This document shows, piece after piece, positions 16,043 to 24,071 of a stretch of 24,917 nt of DNA (position 1 is the first letter of the stretch; each line of letters starts with the position of its first letter). Made by a program: the position numbers and the translations under genes. The DNA is from Chloroflexi bacterium UBA4730 (GTDB lineage: Bacteria; Chloroflexota; Limnocylindria; P2-11E): the NCBI GenBank assembly GCA_002404155.1, contig DHJC01000018.1, forward strand, positions 1 through 24,917, in the 5' to 3' direction. The notes beneath the pieces were generated by a model. It did no database searches and was not told where the DNA came from. It was given only the letters and a program-made list of their open reading frames with translations.

Positions 16043-16052
16043 AGGCTAGCGT
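16043..16052. promoter_or_regulatory. Putative bidirectional promoter: overlapping -10 boxes
   Basis: The sequence AGGCTAGCGT contains TAGCGT on the plus strand (16047-16052) and TAGCCT on the minus strand (16043-16048), centred on a CTAG palindrome. It lies in the 20-nt gap between the divergent glycosyltransferase genes. The plus -10 is 10 nt from the GTG at 16063. The minus -10 is 9 nt from the in-frame GTG at 16033. No -35 boxes are clear. Confidence 0.35.
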
Positions 16053-16062
16053 TCTGAAGGAC

Positions 16063-17244
16063 GTGAAAGAGCGTTGGGTCGCGATCAGTCTCGGCGGCCT
16101 TGCCGTCATCGGGTACGTCATCGCGGGCTGGGGCGCGCCGACCGTCTACGACTACTACGGCCGGTTGGCCGATGCGTTCGTCCACGGCCGGTACTGGCTC
16201 CTCGAGGACCCGCCGTGGCTGAACGAGTTGCTCTCCTGCGGCGACGGCAAGTGGTGCGTCGCGTACCCGCCGCTGCCGGCGCTCCTCTCGATCCCGCTCC
16301 TCGCCTTCGGGACCGCGACGGCGCAGGACCTCGTTTCGCAGATCTGCGGCGGCGCGTCGGCGGGCGTCCTGTACCTCGCGCTGCGCGCGTACGGTGCACC
16401 TCGATCCATCGCCATCACCGGGGCGCTCCTTTCGGCCTTCGGTACGACGCTCCTGTTCACCAGCGCCGATGGTCGCTCGTGGTACGCGGCGCACGCCGTG
16501 GCGATGCTGTTCACCACGGTCGCGTTCCTCATCGCGGCGCGGGGTGGACCCGCCTGGGGCGTCGGAGCGGCCATCGGCCTCGCGGCCCTCGCGCGGCTGC
16601 CGGTCGCGGCGGCGGCACCGGCGCTGGCGCTGCTCGTTGCGCGACGCAGCGATGTCCCGGTCCGCACCTCATTTCTGCGCGTCGTCGCCGGCGGTCTGCC
16701 GTTCCTCCTCGTGTACGTGGGATACAACGTGCTCCGCTGGGGCACCGTCACGGACGCGGGGTACGCGCGCCTGACCGATGGTGACTTCTTCTTCGACCAC
16801 GGTCTGTTCTCGGTCGCGTACATCCCACGTCACCTGTACGCGATCTTCATGGAGCCTCCCGATCTCGTTCCGAACGTGTGGTACTTCCTGCGACCGCGGT
16901 TCGTCGGGATGAGCCTCTTCCTCGTGACGCCGGCGCTCCTCTTCGTGTTCGCCGGACTGCAGGACGTGCGACGCTCGATCGCGGTCGCGGCGACGGCCCT
17001 GGCGGCCGGTCTCGCGCTGCTGCCCGATATCACGCACGGCACCGTCGGCTTCGCGCAGCTCGGGTACCGGTTCAGCATCGACGCCCAGCCGTTCCTCATC
17101 GCGCTCGCCCTCGGCGGGGACGCGCTCCGCGGCGGCGTCTGGCGCTCGCGTCCGTCGATCCTGTTTCTCATCGCGTGCGCGATCGCGGTGCTCTTCAACG
17201 TGTACGCGGCCATCGCGATCATCCGCTACGGGTACTGGCAATGA
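16063..17244 (+). CDS. GT-C fold polytopic glycosyltransferase-like membrane protein
   Basis: A 393-residue protein with about 9-11 hydrophobic segments. It looks like a GT-C enzyme: after the first helix comes an external loop with YDYYGRLADAFVHGRYWL (Asp30 is the candidate catalytic residue), then a V-A-Y-PP motif (66-70) before the next helix. GT-C enzymes use polyprenyl-phosphate sugars and act on the outer face. Donor and acceptor are unknown. AAGGA stands only one base before the GTG, too close for a normal ribosome site, which fits leaderless initiation. The stop overlaps the next gene's start (ATGA), so the two GT-C proteins are probably made together. Confidence 0.7.
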   Translation: MKERWVAISLGGLAVIGYVIAGWGAPTVYDYYGRLADAFVHGRYWLLEDPPWLNELLSCGDGKWCVAYPPLPALLSIPLLAFGTATAQDLVSQICGGASAGVLYLALRAYGAPRSIAITGALLSAFGTTLLFTSADGRSWYAAHAVAMLFTTVAFLIAARGGPAWGVGAAIGLAALARLPVAAAAPALALLVARRSDVPVRTSFLRVVAGGLPFLLVYVGYNVLRWGTVTDAGYARLTDGDFFFDHGLFSVAYIPRHLYAIFMEPPDLVPNVWYFLRPRFVGMSLFLVTPALLFVFAGLQDVRRSIAVAATALAAGLALLPDITHGTVGFAQLGYRFSIDAQPFLIALALGGDALRGGVWRSRPSILFLIACAIAVLFNVYAAIAIIRYGYWQ

Positions 17245-20200
17245 AGGGGAGCGACGAGAGGCGGCGCCGCGCCAACGTCGCGATCGCGGCACTCATCGTG
17301 ATCGGGGTTGTCCTTCGGCTGCTCGTGACCCGCGCGCAGGGGTTCCCCTCGGATGTCGGCACGTTCATGGCGTGGGCGGAGAAACTGGCGGCGGTCGGCC
17401 CCGGCGGGTTCTACGAGCCCGGCTACTTCAGTGACTACCCGCCCGCGTTCCTGTACGTGCTCTGGCTGCTCGGCAGGCTGTTCGACGGCGACCTCCTTCG
17501 CTTCGCCGTGAAGGCCATCAGCATCCCCGCGGACGTCGGCATCGTGCTGTTAATTGTCCCGCTCGTGCGGCGGTACGCCGGCAACGGCGCCGCCATCTTC
17601 GCGACGGGCATCTGGATGCTGCAGCCCGCGCCCATCTTCGCGGGGCCGTACTGGGGACAGGTGGACGCGGTCGGGACCGTGCCATTCCTCGCGGCGCTCC
17701 TGGCCGCGGGCGCGCGGCGTTGGGGGGTCGCGGGTGTGCTCGCCGGTGTTGCGACGATGACGAAGCCGCAGTTCGGGCTCGTCCTCGGCGTCATCCTCGT
17801 GGCCGCCGCGGTCGAGCTCATCCGCGCGCGCGACTGGCGGCCGCTGCTGCGATCGGGCGGCGGTGCGCTCGTGACGATGCAGGTACTCGCCCTCCCATTC
17901 GGCATGACCCCCGGTGCCTTCGTCGGGCTCGTACAGAGCGCGTCCGAGACGTATCCGTACTCGTCGCTCTACGCGTTCAACGGCTGGTCCATCGCGCTCG
18001 ATTTCTGGACGGACGACGCCCGCTGGTTCGTGCCCGGCGGCATCCTCCTCGTGATCGGGCTGCTCGCCTCTGTGGTCCCGCTTTGGCGGCGACGGGACAC
18101 CGCGGCGCTCCTTGCGGTCGGGGCGGTCACGGTCATGGCGTTCTACTTCCTGCCGACCCGCGCCCACGAGCGCTATCTCCTCCCGGCGCTCGCGCTGCTC
18201 CTCCCGTTCGCCGCCGCCCGCCGCCGGATGCTCGCGCCGTACCTGGTGCTCGCCGGCGGCTTCTTCGTCACCCTGTACTTCGCGTTCACCCGGTACCCGC
18301 AGAACGACCTGCAGGCGCCGGCGTGGCTCGATGCGACGGTCTTCGGCCGGAACGGCCAGATCGCGATCGCGTTCTTGTTGATGGGCACCGCGGCGCTCAT
18401 CTGCTGGCGGCTCGCGCGCGGTGAGGCACGCTTCGAACCGACCCTCGCGCTCGACGGCGGCCTGGTCGTGACCGCGGAGCCGATGTCCCCGCGCTGGACG
18501 CTGCCCCCCGGCTTCGGCATCGGCGGTCCGGCGTTGCGGCGCGACATCCTCATCGCGCTCGCGGTCGCGCTCACGGTCCTCGGGACCCGTGCCTTCCGGC
18601 TCGATTGGCCGCGCGACATGTACTTCGATGAGGTCTATCACGCGCGTACGGCGTTCGAGCTGCTCGCGCAGCGCGAGCCATACGAATGGACCCATCCGCA
18701 CCTGGCGAAAGAGGTCATGGCCTTGGGCATCGTCGCGTTCGGCGACGATCGCGTCAGCGGCACGGAATCCGCGCCCGCGAACGTCACCGCGTTCACCGTC
18801 TCGAACGACGGGACCCGCGCGTACGCGCACGATGGCCAAGTCGACCTGGCAGCGCGAGGCGAACCTCGCACGACGGTCGGGCTGTTCGCCGGCCAGGCCC
18901 GGGCGATCGCCATCGATGGCGACCGGGTGATCGTCGTCACCGACACGCAGCTCATGGAGTTCCCGCGGTCGCCGGCGCCGTCGAACGCGGCCGTTCCGGT
19001 GCGGACGATCGAGGGTCCGGTCACCGCGTTCGCGCGGATCGCGGGTCGGTCGCTCATCGGGACCGGGACGGCGACGACCGTCCTCGGCGAGGGTGGGGAA
19101 CCCGACGTGACCATCGCGACGGGCGCGATCGGCATCGCCATGAAGAACGATGGGAGCGAGGTCTACCTCCTCGATCCGACCGGCGGCGTGCACGTCCTTG
19201 AGAGCGCAAGCTGGGCCGAAACCAAGACGTACCCGAGCGTGGCGAAGGAGCGGGCCATCGCGTTCGCGCAGGGTCCGAATGCGATCGTGCTCGCGCGCGC
19301 CGACGAGGCGGCGCTCGATTCGATCGACACGACCGACGGGCACCGTGACACCGTGACACTCGCGAACGCGCGTACCGGCACGTTCGCGAGTGGCGTCACG
19401 ACGATGGCCGTCGTCCCGCGGACCGACTTCCTGTACGCGATTGCCGACGGCCGGGTGGTGGTCGTCGATGTCCACGGCCTTTCGCCGTTCGCAGCGATCC
19501 CGACGCAGGCGACGGCGCTCGGCGTGGATGGCACGGACGACATGCTCGTGGCCCTCGCGCCGACGGGTACCGCTGATCGCATCGACACCGGACGGCTCGC
19601 GCTCGCGTGGCGACTCCCTGGCGTGGTCGCCGGCGCGCTCCTCGCGTTCGTGCTCGTGCTCCTCGCGCGGCGGCTGTTCGCCGCGCGGATCGTCGCGATC
19701 GTGGTCGGCATCGCCGTCCTCTTCGATGGCTCGATGTTCGCGCAAGCCCGTATCGGGATGAACGACGTGTACGTCGCGCTGTTCATCGTCGCCGCGTGGT
19801 ACTTCATCATCGCCGCTCATCGACCACGTCTCTCCGCGCGTACCGACATCCTCATCGCCGGCGTCCTCCTCGGGCTTGGCGCGGCGTCGAAGTGGGCCGC
19901 GTTCTACACGCTCGCGGGTGTGCTGGTGGCCTCGCTCGCGGTCACCGCCTACGCGTACGAGCGCGGGCGGCCGGGTACCGGCGGCCCGCTCGATCTGCTT
20001 GCCGGCAAGGGGAAGAACGCCGCGTTCCTGTTCCTCTCCTTCGCGATCATCCCGGTCGGGATCTACCTCGCGAGCTACCTGCGCTGGTTCGGTGGCCCGA
20101 CCACGCCGTACGGCTGGGATCTCGTGGAGCTCACGAAGCAGATGTACTGGTACCACAGCGGTCTGACGTCGCCGCACCCGGCCGCGTCACCGTGGTGGAG

Positions 20201-20849
20201 CTGGCCGCTCGTCCTCAAGCCCGTCTACTGGTACTTCGGTCAGTCCGACGCCGGCAACAACGCGTACATCTACGACGCCGGCAACATCGTGCTCTCCTGG
20301 GGCGCACTCGTCGCGACCGTGTGGTGCGCGATCGCGGCGATCCGCGGGCGGTCCGTCACGCTCGGGTTCGTCGTCTTCGCGATGCTCGTGCAGTACGTGG
20401 CCTGGATCCCGATCTCGCGGGTCCTGTTCTTCTACCATTTCTTCACCGCGCTGCCGTTCTACCTGCTCGCCCTCGCGTGCGGTCTCGCGTACCTCTGGGA
20501 GACCGGGCGGTCGTGGCGGGTCGTCGGCTATCTCGCGGTGGCCGCGGGCGCGTTCATCTACTTCTATCCGTTCGTGTCGGGACAGCCCGTCCCCGGCTCG
20601 CAGGCCGCGATGTTCTTCGTGCTTCCGACGTGGCAGTACGACTGCCAGTTCTACCCGTCGTTCGTGTGCCCGCTGAACGGTCCGAGCGACGTGCCGATCC
20701 TCGCGGTCGCGTTCCGCATAGCGGTCGCGGGCGGGCTCGCGGCCCTTGCCGCGGCCGCGTTCGTTGTCGCGCGCTCACCCGAGCGCGCGCTCGCGGGCGC
20801 GCGCGGCGTCTTAGGGCGAGGCGCTCGGCGTGGGGGCGGCGCTGGGTGA
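17241..20849 (+). CDS. Tandem GT-C protein: GT-C domain fused to Pmt-like O-mannosyltransferase with propeller-like insert
   Basis: A 1202-residue membrane protein. Residues 11-395 are a GT-C module with FPSDVGTF (35-42, Asp38 candidate base), YPP (66-68) and the HERYLLP motif (309-315). Residues 437-502 plus 788-1175 form a protein O-mannosyltransferase (Pmt, GT39) module: FDEVYH (462-467) is the DE motif, THPHLAKEVMALG (484-496) the following conserved segment, WRLPGVVAGAL (790-800) the next helix, ARIGMNDVYVALF (836-848) and WIPISRVLFFYHFF (1055-1068). Between them, residues about 503-785 are a soluble, strand-rich insert with propeller-like repeats (VYLLDPTGGVHVL, LYAIADGRVVVVDV). ATG 17241 overlaps the previous stop; the frame opens upstream but that part is the earlier gene's shadow. 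The last 39 nt overlap the convergent PP2C gene. Confidence 0.85.
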   Translation: MKGSDERRRRANVAIAALIVIGVVLRLLVTRAQGFPSDVGTFMAWAEKLAAVGPGGFYEPGYFSDYPPAFLYVLWLLGRLFDGDLLRFAVKAISIPADVGIVLLIVPLVRRYAGNGAAIFATGIWMLQPAPIFAGPYWGQVDAVGTVPFLAALLAAGARRWGVAGVLAGVATMTKPQFGLVLGVILVAAAVELIRARDWRPLLRSGGGALVTMQVLALPFGMTPGAFVGLVQSASETYPYSSLYAFNGWSIALDFWTDDARWFVPGGILLVIGLLASVVPLWRRRDTAALLAVGAVTVMAFYFLPTRAHERYLLPALALLLPFAAARRRMLAPYLVLAGGFFVTLYFAFTRYPQNDLQAPAWLDATVFGRNGQIAIAFLLMGTAALICWRLARGEARFEPTLALDGGLVVTAEPMSPRWTLPPGFGIGGPALRRDILIALAVALTVLGTRAFRLDWPRDMYFDEVYHARTAFELLAQREPYEWTHPHLAKEVMALGIVAFGDDRVSGTESAPANVTAFTVSNDGTRAYAHDGQVDLAARGEPRTTVGLFAGQARAIAIDGDRVIVVTDTQLMEFPRSPAPSNAAVPVRTIEGPVTAFARIAGRSLIGTGTATTVLGEGGEPDVTIATGAIGIAMKNDGSEVYLLDPTGGVHVLESASWAETKTYPSVAKERAIAFAQGPNAIVLARADEAALDSIDTTDGHRDTVTLANARTGTFASGVTTMAVVPRTDFLYAIADGRVVVVDVHGLSPFAAIPTQATALGVDGTDDMLVALAPTGTADRIDTGRLALAWRLPGVVAGALLAFVLVLLARRLFAARIVAIVVGIAVLFDGSMFAQARIGMNDVYVALFIVAAWYFIIAAHRPRLSARTDILIAGVLLGLGAASKWAAFYTLAGVLVASLAVTAYAYERGRPGTGGPLDLLAGKGKNAAFLFLSFAIIPVGIYLASYLRWFGGPTTPYGWDLVELTKQMYWYHSGLTSPHPAASPWWSWPLVLKPVYWYFGQSDAGNNAYIYDAGNIVLSWGALVATVWCAIAAIRGRSVTLGFVVFAMLVQYVAWIPISRVLFFYHFFTALPFYLLALACGLAYLWETGRSWRVVGYLAVAAGAFIYFYPFVSGQPVPGSQAAMFFVLPTWQYDCQFYPSFVCPLNGPSDVPILAVAFRIAVAGGLAALAAAAFVVARSPERALAGARGVLGRGARRGGGAG

Positions 20850-21677
20850 CGGCGTCTCCGTCGGGCTCGGGCTCGCCGACGCCGATGCGCTCGGCGACGC
20901 CGACGGTGCCGCCGTCGGGATCGATGTGGCGAGGAGCGCGCCGATCGCCCCGGCGATCGCGACGAGGATCAGCAGCGCCAGGAGGAGCGTGCCCGCGAGC
21001 GCCCGGGACACCGCCGGACGCTTCGCGGCGTAGACGATCACCGTGATGTTGTCCTCGCCGCCGCGCGATCGTGCGAGCGCGACGAGCGCATCCGCGGCGC
21101 GCGAAGGATCCTGCGCCATCGCGGATGCGATCTCGGGGTCGGTCACGTGCCGGGTCAGCCCATCCGAGCAGAGGACCAGCCGGTCCGCCGGCTGGAGCGT
21201 CTCCACGAAGATGTCCGGCTGCACGCCGCGCGGATCGCCGAGGAACCGGGTGATGCTGCGTGCCGCGTCGCCGCTGTGATCCGTGGTGAGCTGGCGGATC
21301 GCCTGTCCGCGGACCAGGTACGCGCGCGAGTCGCCGAGGTTCGCGATCGCGGCCTCCTGTCCGCGGATCGCCGCTGCCACGAGCGTCGTCGCCGCACGCG
21401 AGAGCCGTTCGTGCTTCGATGCCTCGAGCACCGCCGCGTTCGCCTGCTGCACCGCGCTGGCGAGCGCGGACCGCGCGCTCTCGCCGAACGATGGCGGAGC
21501 GAACGTCCTCGCGAGGGCCTCGACCGCGGCGGTGCTCGCGACATCGCCGCCGACATCGCCGCCGACGCCGTCGGCCACGGCGATGAGCGTGACCCCGGCG
21601 TACGTCCGCGTCAGCCACCGGTCCTCGTTGCGTTCGCGGAGCAGGCCCGGGTCGGTGCGGGCCGCCACGTCAGTCAC
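20811..21677 (-). CDS. PP2C-type Ser/Thr protein phosphatase with membrane anchor
   Basis: A 288-residue PPM-family phosphatase that removes phosphate from Ser/Thr. Residues 1-217 carry the metal-binding set: RNED (16-19), ADGVGG (35-40, Asp36), GDSRAY (115-120, Asp116), SDG (171-173, Asp172) and GGEDNITV (206-213, Asp209). The stretch between TTDHS and RFLGDP is about 15-20 residues shorter than in PstP-like enzymes, so the flap is reduced. A transmembrane helix lies at about 227-250, followed by a Ser/Ala/Pro-rich outer tail. The GTG start overlaps the kinase stop by 8 nt, so kinase and phosphatase are translationally coupled. The tail's coding region overlaps the Pmt gene on the other strand. 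Confidence 0.93.
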   Translation of the reverse strand: MTDVAARTDPGLLRERNEDRWLTRTYAGVTLIAVADGVGGDVGGDVASTAAVEALARTFAPPSFGESARSALASAVQQANAAVLEASKHERLSRAATTLVAAAIRGQEAAIANLGDSRAYLVRGQAIRQLTTDHSGDAARSITRFLGDPRGVQPDIFVETLQPADRLVLCSDGLTRHVTDPEIASAMAQDPSRAADALVALARSRGGEDNITVIVYAAKRPAVSRALAGTLLLALLILVAIAGAIGALLATSIPTAAPSASPSASASASPSPTETPSPSAAPTPSASP

Positions 21678-22857
21678 TCTTCTTCGTGCAGTCCTTGCCC
21701 GAGATGTAAAGGACCATCACGTACGTTCCGCGTCCCGCCGTGGTCCCGGCCGACGGATCCTGGCTGACCACCGAGCATGTCGGGCCCTGGCCCGACGCGA
21801 CGTCCCACCGCACTTGGAACCCCGCGCCCTGCAGCGTCGTGATCGCCTGGTCGAGCTTCAACCCGGTCACCCGCGGCACACCGGCACCGGCGGCGGTCGA
21901 GGGGAATCTCGCGAAGAACAGGACGACGCCGATGAGGATCGCGAGGACGACGCCGAGCGCGAGGAGGCTGTCGACGCGCGGCCAGCGCCGCGACGACGTC
22001 GCGATGATCGGCCGCAGTACGCGGGTCACCGGGTCGTTCACCGCGTCGGACAGTGCGAGGGCGAAACCACCCGCGGTGGGATAGCGGCGCTCCGGATCGC
22101 GGGCGAGCCCTCTCGCGACAACGCCGTCCGCCGCCTCCGACAGTCGTGGATCGACGGAACGGATGTGCGGCGGGCCGCGGTCGAGCCGGTCGCGCAGGAG
22201 ATCCTCGTTCTCCGCGCCGGGGAACGCGGGTCGTCCGGTCAGGAGCTCGTAGGCCACGAGCGCGAGGCCGTACACGTCCGTGCGCGGCGTCACTGGCCGG
22301 CCCTCGACCCGCTCGGGCGCGATGTAGCGTGCGGTCCCGACGAGCTCGCGCTCCTCACTGTCGCGTGCGGCGCGGGCGATGCCGAAGTCGGTGAGCTTCG
22401 CGTTGCTCGCATCGTCGACGATGACGTTCGCCGGCTTCACGTCGAGATGCACGAGGCCGGCGCGGTGCGTGGCGTCGAGCGCGCCGCCGATCTGGCGCAC
22501 GAGCGTCGCGACCTCCGCCGCCGGGAGCGCGCCACGTTGGGCGATGATGTCGCGGAGCGACCTCCCGCGCACCTCCTCCATGACGATGAATGCGTCGGTC
22601 CCGTCCTGGCCTTCGTCGAAGACGGTGACGATGTGCGGGTGGCTCACCGCCGCGGCGCGACGGGCCTCGGTCGTGAACCGCTCGCGGAACGCCGGGTCCG
22701 CCTCGGCGCCGAGCACCTTCACCGCGACATCGCGATCGAGCCGCAGGTCGCGCGCGCGCCACACCTCGGCCGTGCCGCCGCGGCCGATCCGTTCGACCAG
22801 CCGGTAGCGGCCGGCGAGAAGGCGCCCCGAGAGGTCGCTGTCGGTGGTGACGGTCAC
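21670..22857 (-). CDS. Hanks-type Ser/Thr protein kinase with one PASTA domain
   Basis: A 395-residue PknB/StkP-like membrane kinase. Kinase domain about 18-275: glycine loop IGRGGTAEV (24-32), ATP Lys47, Glu64, catalytic loop HLDVKPAN (137-144, Asp139; HLD in place of the usual HRD), DFG (157-159) and APE (180-182). The missing HRD arginine places it outside the strict RD-kinase class. A juxtamembrane stretch leads to a transmembrane helix about 298-316. One external PASTA domain follows (about 327-386), where relatives often have several; PASTA domains sense muropeptides or peptidoglycan. Cys361 and Cys390 could form a disulfide. The GTG start lacks a clear ribosome site. opcA and zwf lie upstream on the same strand, and the coupled PP2C downstream. 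Confidence 0.93.
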   Translation of the reverse strand: MTVTTDSDLSGRLLAGRYRLVERIGRGGTAEVWRARDLRLDRDVAVKVLGAEADPAFRERFTTEARRAAAVSHPHIVTVFDEGQDGTDAFIVMEEVRGRSLRDIIAQRGALPAAEVATLVRQIGGALDATHRAGLVHLDVKPANVIVDDASNAKLTDFGIARAARDSEERELVGTARYIAPERVEGRPVTPRTDVYGLALVAYELLTGRPAFPGAENEDLLRDRLDRGPPHIRSVDPRLSEAADGVVARGLARDPERRYPTAGGFALALSDAVNDPVTRVLRPIIATSSRRWPRVDSLLALGVVLAILIGVVLFFARFPSTAAGAGVPRVTGLKLDQAITTLQGAGFQVRWDVASGQGPTCSVVSQDPSAGTTAGRGTYVMVLYISGKDCTKKSD

Positions 22858-22898
22858 CTGTTCACGGACGGCAACTCCGCTGCCGCCGCTTCGCTCCC

Positions 22899-22914
22899 GG
22901 GGGCCCCTGCCCCC
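22899..22914 (-). terminator. GC hairpin between opcA and the kinase
   Basis: A perfect 6-bp stem, GGGGGC / GCCCCC, with a 4-nt loop lies 3 nt after the opcA stop (22918-22920). No T-rich tract follows, so it may only slow or attenuate transcription into the kinase gene, or be compositional. The 60-nt gap holds nothing else clear. Confidence 0.3.
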
Positions 22915-22917
22915 GCA

Positions 22918-24069
22918 TCAGGCGAGGGCGACGAGCGCCGCGAGCGCGTCCTCATAGATCGCGTCGCTGCGGGCGATCGTGAGCTCCTCCCCGAGCAGCT
23001 CGCTGACGCCGGGCCGTCCGAGCGGAACCGTGCGCTCGGCCATTCCGCGCCCACCGATGGTGACGAGCGCCGTCGCGTGCGCTCTCGTCTCGGAGCGCTT
23101 CACCACGAACTCGGCGTGGCGGCCGTGGTCCTCGGATTGGATGCGAAGGCCCGAGAGATAGCCTTCTCCGAGGCCTCGGATGAAGCGTGGCCGGACCCGG
23201 ACCGGGATCTCGTGGCCGTCGGCGCGCTGCATCGAGAAGAGCAGGCCACCCGCCTCCGCCGGGGCGAGCGACTCCACCGCGGTCCACCCGAGGCGAGACG
23301 CGAGCCACCCGATGAGCAGGAGCGCCTGCGACGGGTGGATCTCGCGGCCGTCCGCGTCGACCGCGAAGCCGACGCGGATCCCGGTGATCGTGTCAAGGAA
23401 CTGTCGCCACGCCGGTACGTCGAAGAACTGCATCACGAGCTCACGCCAAGGTGTGATGCGGGTCCAGTTGAAGTCGGTGACGCCGTAGCGGCCGTGGCCC
23501 GCGCGCGCGACGGCGTGCAGCCGCGGCAGCGTGGCATCTGGCCGCGCGAAGTCCCCCGAGTCGACGATGAGCCTGTCGGCGAGGCGGAGCAGATCGCCGA
23601 AGTACGGCGCGTCGAGTGGCGGCGTCTCGGTCCACCAGAGGAACACCGGCAGATCGGGGAGCAGCAAGGGGATCACCGCGCTCGTGAGCCGGCGATCCGC
23701 GTCGCCACGCGCGCGGATGAGGATCTGCTCGTAGCTCACCTGCTGCGCGCCGCTTCGATGCGGGAGGTGGCAGTGCATCTCGAGCTCGGGCTCGCGACCC
23801 TCGCGCTCGCGGTCCGCGACGATCACGATCGCGCGCGACGGATGCCGCGTCGAGAGCTCATCGATCGTGGAGGCCGCCCGGCGTGCGTGGATCTCGCGCG
23901 TCGCGAAGACGACAAGATTGAGCACCGACGCGCGGGCGACGGGCACGCCCTGCTCCTTCGCGTGGGCGCCGCTCGAGCGGCGGAGGCGCGCGAGCTCGCG
24001 CTCGAGCGCGGACACGCCGTCGGTGCGCGCCCCCCACACGCTCTCGTCGATCGTGGTCATGACGCTCAT
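22918..24069 (-). CDS. opcA: Glucose-6-phosphate dehydrogenase assembly protein OpcA
   Basis: A 383-residue OpcA-family protein, which binds and activates or redox-regulates G6PDH in cyanobacteria and actinobacteria. Typical stretches are RASVLNLVVFA near the N-terminus, RHPSRAIVIVAD, the EQILIRARGDADRRL segment, and the LLPDLPVFLWWTETPP signature with its Trp pair, then ADRLIVDSGDF and LLLIGWLASRLGW. ATG 24069 lies 2 nt after the zwf stop; an ATG at 24060 is equally possible. An upstream extension inside zwf is rejected. The zwf-opcA order is the common one, so it almost certainly serves the Zwf encoded just upstream. Confidence 0.92.
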   Translation of the reverse strand: MSVMTTIDESVWGARTDGVSALERELARLRRSSGAHAKEQGVPVARASVLNLVVFATREIHARRAASTIDELSTRHPSRAIVIVADREREGREPELEMHCHLPHRSGAQQVSYEQILIRARGDADRRLTSAVIPLLLPDLPVFLWWTETPPLDAPYFGDLLRLADRLIVDSGDFARPDATLPRLHAVARAGHGRYGVTDFNWTRITPWRELVMQFFDVPAWRQFLDTITGIRVGFAVDADGREIHPSQALLLIGWLASRLGWTAVESLAPAEAGGLLFSMQRADGHEIPVRVRPRFIRGLGEGYLSGLRIQSEDHGRHAEFVVKRSETRAHATALVTIGGRGMAERTVPLGRPGVSELLGEELTIARSDAIYEDALAALVALA

Positions 24070-24071
24070 CG

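Noticed and set aside
17550..20177. An 875-codon open frame on the minus strand, antisense to the Pmt-like gene
   Set aside because: Its translation is dominated by Arg, Asp, Glu and His with no domain or hydrophobic core, as expected for a GC-rich antisense shadow. The plus-strand frame has clear Pmt motifs and membrane helices.
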